Shown one piece after another: positions 46,726-57,239 of a stretch of DNA of 64,000 nucleotides. The position numbers and the translations under genes are program-made. The stretch covers positions 1 to 64,000 of the forward strand of contig JAODTK010000854.1 in NCBI GenBank assembly GCA_026419785.1, read 5' to 3'. The DNA is from Sclerodactyla briareus (Eukaryota > Echinodermata > Holothuroidea > Dendrochirotida > Sclerodactylidae). Below the pieces are notes generated by a model that had not been told where the DNA came from, did not search any database, and saw only the letters and a list, made by a program, of their open reading frames with translations. Numbering within the stretch: position 1 is the stretch's first letter; every line of letters starts with the position of its first letter.

Positions 46726-49700
46726 TGTAATTTAATATTACAAATTGCGGTTTGAAAATTCTTAATTATTAAACCAGTTACCAAACATAATGCTATATAG
46801 TCTAGTATGAGCACCATCGATGTACTGCCGTATATTGTCACAGCTGTTTAGGTATTGTGTTTGCGCAGTTCTTCATAAACTGGTCACTTCCTTGTACATG
46901 ATAGCTTTCATGAAAACATTGAACATCGCGTGGCTCCGTTCATAAAAAAACATTTATTAACAGTGTGTTGTTAAAGAAAGGTACATTGCGATATCTTCAA
47001 TTTCGCAAGGATCCAATTCCATCACGTGGCCGATAAAATGAAATGAAGATCCAGTGACGGAGTACGACTGTAATATTAAGAGCAATCGAAGATCCCTCAT
47101 CGAGTGATAACATCTCTAGCTAATTACGCTAACGGTACGGTACCGAAACGAATAGTCAATGTGGGAATCAACATGTAATTACCACATCGAGGAGAGAGTT
47201 CACGAATAACCTTATTTAGGGTGAGGTTGATCGATAAAATTCCTCACCGTGCGTTGTATTGCCTTCTACGGGAAGACAACTGATGCGCAGCGTGAATACC
47301 GAAGCAGATCGGCTCGAACCCCCAACTGAAAATCGATCCGATTGACTTCTGTGATATGCAAATTCATGCAAGCGTTCTGTTTAACGCATTACCGTTGAGT
47401 ACAGTAGCATATTCCATCTTTAGTAGATCTTAACGGGATGGAATCAGTTGATAACCATCTTGTTTGTGGGTGTAGGCTACATAACTGGAATTGACCCACA
47501 GGGTGATTCACTTGAAGTATACTGTGTTTTGTTTCGCAATACATTGCATCCAGAGATTACGTGAATTCGGTGAAAAATGTTTGCTTCACATTTAGTGAAA
47601 CCACTGAAATTCTACTCCCACGTAATTATCTATATAAACAGGATTCGTTAGTTGTCCTCGTTACCTCGCTTAACACGAAAGAATCGATGAAAGCGTAATT
47701 TCCGTACAACAATATGTGACATCCACTAAAGACAAGCGAGGAATTTAAAAAAAGGAAGAAAAATTAAACTTATTAAGGATTGCCGTTGAAAGCTGAAAAA
47801 TATGGGATAGTAATCCCGATTTCCATAGACAATGCTCCAAGCGAAATTTTCCATAAAAACGCGTCACGTCAAGAACAGGCATGTCTTCTAAGAACTTAGT
47901 GGAGCTGTTTTTGTATCTACTCACAAAACAGTGAATATATTCTGCTGTACAAACAAAAAAGAGATAGACCGATGATATCTCCAAACCACCGAAGCAATTG
48001 AAGATGATACGACCTCTCAAAATTCCGATGTTCTCCAACTGAAGTGACGGTCGATAAACAACAACGAAACAGTTACTCAAATTTTGTCCTTGCGAGGCAT
48101 TCTCATTGACAGTTTTACTTCTTCTTCTTCTCACTCCCATCCTCTCGTCGGAGCGCCCTATCGTGTAATGATTGAGCTGCCTTCAGGGCTACAAAACAAA
48201 ATCACTCTGCCGCCGCGCAATGCTTCCTCCCAGAACGACGTCAAAGCCATCTACGACGCGAGAATGTCGACCTGATACCTATCATCCTTGTCGAAATGAA
48301 CAAACGGGTAAAATAGAATTCTCGCTCCTCTAGAACTCCTGTCGCGCAAGAAGACTCCGGGAGTCGATTGGAGAGGGTCCGTGATATTATTCTGAGACTA
48401 TAATCCTCGTAACAAGATTTAGTACTCCAAGCCAATATCAATACCTCGGAAATTGCACTGAGGGAATTGGGCTCTGTTGAAGAGAGGATGGAACAAGGGG
48501 GGAATTAGAGACCGATGATTGAGCTATATCTTCAAATAATTCCTCATCTTTCGCGTGATTGAATGAAGGGTAAGTGTCTGCCAATAACCTGCGTATAAGT
48601 CATCCCGCCACGCATACGTAACACGGATCACCTGTAAGCGAAACGATGAGAATATTTGATCTAAGATACTCTTTTTTCTGCAAATAGCTAGGGGGTCATC
48701 TGAAGAACGGTGGTCAGGATTTGATACCCCTTTCGGAGCTCGGTTTAGCAAAAAAGAAAACATGCTCTTATTATTTTGTACAAGTGACCACTGAAGTGCG
48801 AAACGTTGCTCACAATTATAGCTTCCAGCAGTTTCGTCTTATTTGATCCCTTAATAAAGGTAGCCTAGATGGAGAATCAACTTATGCAGAAATTGGAATA
48901 TTTTTTCATTACCAGTGGCATGTTTCAACAGCTAACGCCATTGTTGTTTCCTATCTATTCCCTGGGATATTACACAAAAAATATATAATGCTTTCCCGAT
49001 CCCTGATTCTTCATCCAAATTTGGTGCATTGCTGACATGCTTAGCATGATATAAAATTATGAGACAGGTGGTGAATGGCAGGTGATCGTCAATGGACACT
49101 CTATGTGTCATCTCACCATATTGATGCTCTGATACTGCTATATTTAAGAAACAGTTTCAAATTGTAATCGAATTTGTACGACGGGATTCTTCAACGACCA
49201 CACAGCCGAATACCGTGAATGAGCGGGGTAGATAGTTAGTATGCTGCCGTTCGCGTGTAATCACCCTCCCCTTACATGCTACTGACGTATAGCAGCGTTT
49301 CCATTCTATGTCAGTTGGAGGCCGCCGCAAACAATTGATTAGTGCGGATCAGGTAACGCCGACACCGGGTATAGGTGACTAAGGGGCAATCCGTGGTTTC
49401 AAGATTATAACATGATTAAAACGTGACATAAAAATGTTGTTTTTCTTTTTCCTTTCTAATTTTGGACTGTGGGAGAATCATCCGACGAGTGAGGTACCCC
49501 TAACAGCTAACGCGAGCCTCGCAATCCGATTCCGGCTATTAATCAGATTTCCTGCTTTAACAGAAAACTAAACATCGTTCTCCATTCAGAAAATCCCATG
49601 TTAATGTTTATTACCAATGATGGATATCTCAACATGAGTATAACCTATCTAGCAACTCGTCAACTGACCAGCCGGTGTTGTTACAGTATCAGTGGTTCTG

Positions 49701-50320
49701 GTCAAACGTTATTAATTGTATGTTAAATATGTTTCGGCTTGAATACATGTGGCGAGAATGGCGTGAAGTAACCGGTATTTATTCTATTATCATTCTGTAT
49801 AACCTTAAATTTCTATATTCGGAGATTCTCATTGATACAAAATGCAACGTTTTGACTGCCTCTTCTATGATACTCTCGATATATGAAAAATTCGCATGGA
49901 GAACGCACAATACTTGTCATGTGCAAATGAGTTGACTATAAAAATTGCGAATAATAGATAAACGGGACATGTTTGCATTTACTGAGGATAATATATAGAT
50001 TTTTTGTCATTGAATAAGAAACCAGACGGAAGCTCAGTTTTATTTCAAAGAATTTGTTTGCCTTGTGTGGTCAGTCAATGTTGGAAATGGCCGCGTATAG
50101 AATTGGATCGTGTGCTGTTGAATGAGTGGTTCCATGTTGCCACTCCAGGCCTATGGCAGCAATTCGACCCATTGCACATTCTCTGTTAAAGGGTAAATAC
50201 ATTGCATTCTCTGACCATACGAAAAAGGGTGTGATGTGATGAATATAACAAACAATGGGTTAAGATTGTTTGTATTGTTCCCTTCTCAATGAATCAGGTA
50301 GCAGCTTTACTTACCAGCTG
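46726..50320. other. Non-coding stretch upstream of the GPCR
   Basis: About 3.6 kb with no recognisable gene or repeat family. The largest frame (131 codons, minus, 47,745-48,140) has no domain. The receptor's 5' region and promoter would be here, but no clear core promoter can be assigned. Confidence 0.45.
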
Positions 50321-50339
50321 ATGCGCATCTGCACTGGTT

Positions 50340-50480
50340 CAGTATGCGATTTATGATTGGCTCGTGGTATTGTAGTGACAGTGGCTATCATACACTTCGT
50401 TAGGATCAGGGATTAGGGTAGTGTTGCCAACCACGGGGACAATTTTCCGGGACACTGCGCATCGAAGCATGCTTGGACCA
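50340..50480 (+). repeat. Dispersed repeat shared with 63.1 kb, copy 1
   Basis: GCGATTTATGATTGGCTCGT, GATATTGTA-TG-like words, CGTTAGGATCAGGGATTAGG, then CCAACCACGG and ACTGCGCATCGA occur in the same order and spacing as in 63,108-63,245. Confidence 0.55.
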
Positions 50481-51111
50481 CATATGCCCAGACAAGACAG
50501 TGCTGGACCACGTGGCGTTTTCAATAACATGGTTAGGTTTTGTTCCATGGCCATGGCCACAAAGACCAACTTTGACCAGGGGTGTGAGTACTGGTCGAAT
50601 TCAGCCAGGATTTTGCGTGGAAAACTATGGAATGCAAAACATTCCAGTTGCTCTCTGAGACTCATGTATTCCCGTTCCGTGTGATGGGAAAATCAATACT
50701 ATGATATACAAATGTGTTAATATGTCGTTAAAATATATTGTATGTGCCTACATAGTTAACTTCGTTCATATAGGCCTATTTTTCAAAAACATTTACTAGA
50801 CAGTCCCCTCGAATCTCCCATCAACCATACGAGTGAGCAGTGCCTACAGGTTACCGATAATAACATTCGCTTTCGATTAAAGTTCTGATAATGATTGTAA
50901 GCCCTGTATAGAGACCGTCTCCAGTTTTATCACATCTTCCAATTGCGGGAGAAACCAAGACCAGACCGTAATCAGACGGGACAGAGTATTCCCCCGATTA
51001 GGCTGTGCTTTATTATTCAGTCCACAGTCGAATATTAAAACATACGCATCGTTTGTGAAATGTAGGCAGGGTTAATCACGGTTGTTTTCTTTGGTGGTGT
51101 TGAACTCTTAC

Positions 51112-51222
51112 CCGGAAATATTCTAGATATATTAATGACTGTTACATCGGTTTCTACCTCTTGAACGCACGTAGTCCACGGTCGCTTCCTGCCACACGAA
51201 GCCACACATTCAAACCGTATTT
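51112..51222 (-). CDS. Candidate internal exon, Cys-containing
   Basis: On the minus strand a strong acceptor (T-run, CTTATCTCAG) ends at 51,223 and a strong donor CCGG|GTAAGAG begins at 51,111. The 111-bp segment is open and includes RFECVASCGRKRPWTTCVQE then VETDVTVINISRIFPG. It would enter and leave in phase 1, the symmetry common for exons of extracellular modules. In the frame that joins the neighbouring candidate exon in phase 0, it would instead end at a stop after 22 codons. No named domain. Confidence 0.33.
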
Positions 51223-51311
51223 CTGAGATAAGAAAAAAAAAACTAGTTAGCACACTAGCTCTTAGGCATTTCTTATACTGTACGGATAGAATCGTTGTGT
51301 GCCTTAGTTAC

Positions 51312-51396
51312 CCATAACATGGAACCCGTGCTGTATTTCACCACCACCGATGTGGCTGTAGCTGCTTCGTCCACGAAGCAACACGAGCACTCACCC
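51312..51396 (-). CDS. Candidate internal exon
   Basis: The acceptor TGTTTTGTTTCTAG ends at 51,397 and the donor TTATGG|GTAACT begins at 51,311. Only one of the three frames is open, and it includes GECSCCFVDEAATATSVVV. It leaves in phase 0, which does not match the phase-1 reading of the next candidate exon 89 bp downstream. The two are therefore either not both real or not read as proposed. Confidence 0.28.
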
Positions 51397-51659
51397 CTAG
51401 AAACAAAACACACGACACGTGGATTGTGCAACATCGTTATCATCGTACGAACATTAACTTACTTTTCATTTACCAAGAATATCAACAAATAGGAAAACTA
51501 ACCCCGAATTAATTTACGCTCATGCAACGACAGCACAAAAACACTGACCATCGACCAACGTTGCTATTTATTGACGTTTTCCCGAGTAGTTTCAGTCGAT
51601 GAACGGTAGGCTATATTTTCTCTGTAGCACTAACATTTGAAATATTGTCCGAGCTTTAG

Positions 51660-52010
51660 ACAAATTTTGCCCTTCTGATTTAGCTAGCGGTAGCCACATT
51701 TTTTTTTTTTTTCAGTCATGGGTCGATGGCCTAGTTTAATTTTGGTATGAACCGATTGGGAGGGGGAGGGGTAACCAGGTCGTCCGGTTGAATGCTCTGT
51801 CACTGGACCATACCAAAGTAGTATTTTCGACTAGCTGCTTCATATAGACTGATATGTTTTAGCTGAAAGCTCAAGACTAGAAGATAAACGACAAAGGCTG
51901 AAAACCATTATTGTCTGAAAGGAGTTTACACTTCCATTGCAACGTCTCTTGCTGACCGATCGTCTGTTCCAATTCCTCTTATCTTTATTGGGACTGGGGA
52001 AGAAGGTGCA
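51660..52010. other. Non-coding stretch
   Basis: No gene recognised. A run of 15 T lies at about 51,700-51,714. Confidence 0.4.
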
Positions 52011-52013
52011 GGG

Positions 52014-52281
52014 ACGTACCCACAGGGGGGGGGGGGGGTCAGAACCCCACATGAACCGAGTGATCAATAATTTGTTAACACAACCTTTTTTTTGGCAGTT
52101 CAGTAAAGGTTTTACAGCTGTCATTTAGCAAATATTGCAGCAGCATGTGTCTAGGGGCCTATAAATTATACTTATGTGCCAATAGGAGGGTGAGGCTATT
52201 TAAGAGGGCGCACTTCCCTCGGTTTCCGACCTCAACCCCCCCCCCCCCCCACCAAGACAATCTCTCGGTACGCGCCTGAGA
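52014..52281. mobile_element. Complete G-run MITE-like element
   Basis: The left end reads GCAGGGACGTACCCACAGGG into a G-run (52,025-52,038). The right end has a C-run (52,237-52,252), then CTCGGTACGCGCCTGA. The inverse complement of the right end, TCAGGCGCGTACCGAG, pairs with the left end apart from a few bases, giving terminal inverted repeats around 268 bp. There is no transposase, so it would be non-autonomous. Confidence 0.6.
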
Positions 52282-52789
52282 AGGAGTGGTTCCTGAGGTT
52301 TGCAGTAGGGCAAATGTCAATTAGTCAATTTCTCGTGATTACAGACCAGTGAGCCTTGCCTGTTTGCGAGTCAACAGTTCGGTATAATAAGTGAATTATC
52401 ACGTAGTACAATATGATCCGGTTATCTCAGCATGGCTTAATGACTGATCTGTTAGAATTTTGGAATATACTACTTGTGCTTTTGACAATAGCAATGTTCT
52501 CCATCGAATATGTCCTGCTCGAATTGGAGAGTTGGCAATTTTCAAGAGTAGCTAGGCCTACGTTATAGTGCACAACGAACTGCTATTAGTAGGCGTTCCT
52601 CTACCGGGTACAAAGTCATTAGTGATGGCTCCTCTGAAGCGTCAGCGACATTGTAACAAGTTAGCTTATGAACATTCTTTTTTACGGGCTACCATACGTG
52701 ATTGGATTTAAGTTTACCACCCCAAGTTGTTAACAGCATAACTCTAAGCGAGTTAAACGTGAACTGAGGAGCTTCTATCAGTCCAGACC

Positions 52790-52941
52790 CCAACAGTAAC
52801 CCAGTATTCTGACTCTCGATGTTTGCGTGATGCGTCCAGTGGAGGTTTTGCCGACTAACCAGATCCAGATCCAGAATCCCGGTGTGTATTTCAGTTCTTC
52901 GTTACAACCTCGTGAGCAATGTGCAGCAGCTATTAGGAAAG
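52790..52941 (+). CDS. Candidate exon of unknown gene
   Basis: The frame is open from about 52,796 to a donor-like AGGAAAG|GTAG at 52,941/52,942. It includes MRPVEVLPTNQIQIQNPGVY and SSSLQPREQCAAAIRK. The composition is protein-like, but the acceptor is weak and the LINE tail just downstream raises the chance that it belongs to repeat sequence. Confidence 0.25.
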
Positions 52942-53089
52942 GTAGTTGGATTATCGTCAAGTTTTTCAGATCACTGCAGGTGGAGATATTGTTGTCAAGC
53001 TGTGAAATTTGCCGCTAGTTGAAACTTGTAAGGGATACCATAGGTTAAAAAGCCGCATAACAGATTGTCGTGCGAGGAAACACCAAGGT

Positions 53090-53345
53090 GCCGTAGACTC
53101 ATTTCGAGAGAGCCATGCAGAGTAGAAGGGATTTGATTCATGATTTCAAATTTGCTCATGGTTTCACTGGTCCGTCATTCGATTACTTCGTTGCATTTAC
53201 TGATGTTGCTACCATAGTGGGGAACGTCGCTTCAAGATTCGTGGTAAACATTTCAGATTAGACATTCGGAAGTATTCTCTTTCGCCAAGAGTGATTTTAT
53301 AGAGTAGATGCCTGCGCGCACAGTCTCGGCTTGTATTTCATGAAA
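53090..53345 (+). mobile_element. C-terminal tail of a LINE reverse transcriptase ORF
   Basis: In two frames the plus strand reads RRDLIHDFKFAHGFTGPSFD, then FKIRGKHFRLDIRKYSFSPR and VI. This is the usual end of CR1/Jockey-like ORF2, with its RRRGDLI...KI-HG...R-RKYSFSQRV pattern. A frame change lies near 53,230 and a stop follows RVIL, so only a dead fragment remains. Confidence 0.65.
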
Positions 53346-53502
53346 TGTGTACGAGGTTGCTGCGGCATCGGGGTCCTTCATGAGAATGCATCCTTTCCTG
53401 TTCCTTTCTATTTGAAGAAATGTAGGAATTTATTCATTTGGCTAAAGAAACAAAAAAACTTTTTTTTTATCAGATTTCTTAGACAGCAAGTTTTTCATGA
53501 AA

Positions 53503-53725
53503 CATGGTTTGTATTCAAATAACAAGCCAATGGGTTGACTAATGTAACTGTTCCTGTTGTGGCTGTATTGTTTGCTGTTTTAGTGTGTTCCCGAAATATG
53601 TTAATACATAATAAGAAGCATAGTTTGTATTCAACTAACAAGCAAATGGGTTGACTAATGTAACTGTTCCTGTTGTGGCTGTATTGTTTGCTGTTTTAGT
53701 GTGTTCACAGAATGTATTAATACTG
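53503..53725. repeat. Tandem duplication, unit 116 bp
   Basis: CATGGTTTGTATTCAAATAA at 53,503 and CATAGTTTGTATTCAACTAA at 53,619 begin two copies. They stay nearly identical through GGGTTGACTAATGTAACTG and TTTGCTGTTTTAGTGTGTTC, so the duplication is recent. Confidence 0.95.
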
Positions 53726-55745
53726 GCCCGTATATCTCAAGCTATAGCAGTTGATTTTTTGTAACACTCAAAGGACGTCGAAGTATTCCCGTAATGTTAT
53801 CATTGATTACATTGGCTCCAGGCTATGTGTATAGAGAAGGTAGAAGAATGGGTAATATAATATTTCGTTATTTTATGTTAAGAATATTTGTTAAACTGCC
53901 TTGCAGGGCGTCTGGAAATTGCAACCAGATATGTTTGGGAAAGTAGTATGTTCTACAGACGCACAGGTAGTTATGTGCACCAAGAGTATCGCTCCACATC
54001 GGTTGTGCTCGGGGAAAGCACAACAATTGCACATTATTTGACGTTATCGCCATACGATACGAACATTTAATCGGATATATTCGTGATCAGCACACCTATA
54101 CCAGTGAATGACTTGAGGAGGAGGGGGACGAAAATGCGAGGACTTCTGGTATACATATATGTATTCATCGGTGTTGTGTGAGGATGCCAGAGGAGCCAAT
54201 AAGGGAGGATTGTTTAAATAACATCGCAAATTTGAAGTCTTTGCGTTATCGAAAACAGGGCGAGCTCTACACATTCGTCGCCAGACACGACAGGCGAGGC
54301 TTGCTTCCACATCTATCCAGTGGAAACACTTACGTTGGCGGAGTAAGATGATTGAGGGGAGGGAATCCGGACCACCGGTGAAAGGCGAGCGCACCAACTC
54401 GCCCTAATTAATATTTCTTACCTTTGCCTCGATCCCAACGTGAATATTCTACACATCGAATCGACAATGGGGAGGAGAATACGTTGTGCCGTGGACGATA
54501 GAACTTTTAAACCTTTGATTCCGACCAAGAAAATGTTCAAATTTCACTGTATCCGGTGATTTTGTTCCAAAGTTTTCGGGATACATTTGACTGATCATTC
54601 GCAGTCCTTATAGAATGCATAACATGTGACACTTTGTCTCCTAGGGAAACTATATTCCAGGATCTTGATCGTGAAATTTACAATGATAATCAGCTATAGA
54701 CAAAAGCCATCGCTGCGAGCCTGAACTGGTTAGATTCAACGTCCAAATGTTCACCATCTTTCTCCGTGTTGACCTATTCCGTTGCGGTTGATTATCAGTC
54801 AAAATTTATTGCACTATATTATCGCACGACTAACGTGTGAAAAACTGACGGGGCACTAAAAGTAACTCTCCTCTCTGGCTATGAACGTGATCGTGTACTA
54901 CCCTAGCGTATTACCACAGTATCAGCGATTGCATTGAACCTTGACTGTGATAATGTGTGCAGATGATTACACTCTGGGAAGTGCCAAGGCTACAAAACGA
55001 TAACAGTGAAATAGGCCACTCATCGGAGAAGAATTAAACTGTGCTTACTGTGGTTTAGAACTAAGCATTTTCTGTTGAAAATGAACTAAATCTAGTAAAA
55101 TATGTTTACTCTTCCAATTCAAGGAGCGGTAACCAGCGACCAATCGGTGGTATGTTATCATAATAATGAGAAATAGGGACGAAGTATGACGGACAGCCGG
55201 GTAATAAGGATAGTCATCCTTGAAATAACATCTTAGGAGCTGCCACTATGTTTTATTCTTCGTTGTCATAATAAAAAAAGAGAAATAACACGGTAATCGT
55301 TCTCTTTGCTAGTCGCTCAAACTTGCGACGATTTTTTTTTCTTTAGGTTGAGGTGGTAATAAGCCAGTCGGAGAAAGCTCTTGGCATTGCGTCATTGTCC
55401 CCCCGGTGATGGTTTGCTGGCATTTGTGACAAAATTCTGTACGTGCACTCGGACATTTCGCCACATATTGGCAATGGAGTAATGAGATCTTTGAGAAAAC
55501 TTCACATTATTACTTCCTCGTGTTCAACAATATGATATCAAATCGGGATCTACAAAAGAAACCAAGTGTAATTGTTCTAGCCTTACGGTATGCTAATTAA
55601 ATAAGAAAACAAGAGAAAATTCCACAAAATGTGATAACGATCACGTGTCATGTGTCAGACGCACACGTCGAGAATACGTATATTGGCGGGTAACCTGGCG
55701 TAGAATGAATAATCCTCTGTAAAACTGCGAAAGTGACGGGCGCAA
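53726..55745. other. Non-coding stretch
   Basis: About 2 kb with no recognised gene or repeat family. Frames are short; the 117-codon minus-strand one at 54,044-54,397 has no domain pattern. Confidence 0.45.
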
Positions 55746-55794
55746 GGCGGGGTTGATTGGCTGGCATCTCCGAAATTGGCAGTCTGTGGTGGTG

Positions 55795-55920
55795 ATATAT
55801 TCACCCAAGGCCGTAAAAGGGTGGGGACGGGGGGACATTTCATGTCCCCCCACTTTTCAAAAAGGGGGGGGGATATCATACGTTCCCCCCACCTCCACTT
55901 GTGTCGGGGCCCGTAATAAA
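55795..55920. mobile_element. G-run MITE-like fragment
   Basis: CCAAGGCCGTAAAAGGGTGG, then CGGGGGGACATTTCATGTCC, CCCCACTTTTCAAAAAGGGG and ACGTTCCCCCCAC form several complementary G and C blocks. The CCCCCACTTTTCAAAA word recurs at 56,822-56,839. Confidence 0.5.
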
Positions 55921-56239
55921 AATCATAGGCAACATGCCAGATTTTGTATCACTCTAAACTGATTCACTTTTGTCTGCCAAAACAATAATCGAGTTTTGGA
56001 AATTGCAACTTAAGTCACTAAATTCCAGGTGCGACCCGAGGTTGAATATCTGGACCCGTTCTAGGCCGGAACGTGGAAAGGAGTACCCATGTTTCATACC
56101 AGTCCGAAGATTAAATCGAATAGCCAGAGGTGCCTAATTTTCAAGTGTTTCGCACACAATGGCGTTCTCTTCCAGGCGTTGTAAACTAAATATGCGATGT
56201 AATGCTTCGAATCATTTGGTTTCACTCGATTAATTGCAG

Positions 56240-56290
56240 AAGCCTTGTGGGCAGACCGCCCCCCCCCCCCCCATTTTTTATGAGATGAAA
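56240..56290. repeat. Poly(C) run
   Basis: A run of about 15 C near 56,261-56,275 followed by A/T-rich sequence. It ends the surrounding reading frames. Confidence 0.85.
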
Positions 56291-56754
56291 ATTGAGGGAG
56301 GAAATTCGTGGTTTTGAAATTTGGGAAGAAAAGCAAAGGGAAAAAAGAAAATGCCTGAATTTTTTTGCAGACTTTTTCGATAAAATGAAGGAGAAAACAT
56401 GCAATTGTTTTTCGAGCTGCTTCGCCCCGCGCGCCGGTAGTTTCCACTGAGTGACTTGTAACAAGCCGGATACAAATTTTCTGCTCCCAAATGGTGGTCC
56501 CGTACGCCGTGGCTTTTCCCTTCGATCCCCCACGAGCCGAGACCGCTCGGTAGACCGGATCCCACGCAGCAAAAGCAGAGTAGAAAAGGTAATAAAAAAT
56601 ACCATGTGCGACACTCGGTAAATCTTCTTATTATGCACAATGAAAACTTTTGTCTGTTCTTTACCAAAATCACCCCATGTAGATGGGCTGCTGTTGAAGG
56701 CATGGCAAGGCCCGTTTCCGTCGATCTGCGAGGGTTATGAAAATCTGAAATTTT

Positions 56755-56845
56755 CTATGGACGCTCCGCGCCAAACCGATGGTGGCGCTACTCTTAGATG
56801 GAATTTGCATTCGTTGGTCCCCCCCCCCACTTTTCAAAACAGTCC
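56755..56845. repeat. Short dispersed repeat shared with 42.66 kb, ending in a C-run
   Basis: ATGGACGCTCCGCGCCAAAC, then CGATGGTGGCGCTACTCTTA and GATG, match 42,665-42,702 with small gaps. A C-run and CACTTTTCAAAA follow. Confidence 0.5.
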
Positions 56846-56959
56846 GACGCCCATGATATTCACTGTTTTTCTTAAGGTTCTAATAGTTGGTTAGGGCCTA
56901 ATAGTTTCCTGGGAATAATTTGATAGATTCCCTGTATCATTGCTGAATCAGCTGGTTCT

Positions 56960-57135
56960 AACAAGTATTATCTCAACGGTCCCGAAGGGCCAGATGAGAT
57001 TATTGTCACTGCCATTTCACCTATATTTACTGTACTGGTTGCCATAGAAACGGTGCTTATGGTACCATAGTGGGGTTAGATTGAAAACTCCCCACTGAGG
57101 GGTACCCATTGGTGGGGGTACCCATGGGTGCACGG
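56960..57135 (-). repeat. Interspersed repeat with a conserved hairpin, copy 2
   Basis: On the minus strand it has ACCCATGGGTACCC, then GGTGAAATGGCAGTGACAAT and the hairpin CTCATCTGGCCCTTCGGGAC with CGTTGAGAT. These are in the same order as at 27,060-27,150 on the plus strand. Confidence 0.6.
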
Positions 57136-57181
57136 GGATCCAGCAATGAAGGTGCACTTGCGGACTGTCCGTTTGTGTTGT

Positions 57182-57232
57182 GCGCTGTGTGTGTGTGTGG
57201 TGGGTGTGGATGTGTGTGTGCGTTTGCGTGTC
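57182..57232. repeat. (GT)n microsatellite
   Basis: GCTGTGTGTGTGTGTGGTGG, then GTGTGGATGTGTGTGTGCG. Confidence 0.95.
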
Positions 57233-57239
57233 CGTCAGA

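Noticed and set aside
47311-47320. B-box-like GGTTCGAGCC on the minus strand
   Set aside because: No A box at the right distance and no pairing T stem, so not a tRNA or SINE head.
47745-48140. 131-codon minus-strand frame
   Set aside because: No domain, no codon pattern or splice signals. It is a plausible chance frame in A/T-rich DNA.
55753-55962. 69-codon frame over a G-run element
   Set aside because: It lies within complementary G and C blocks of a MITE-like fragment.
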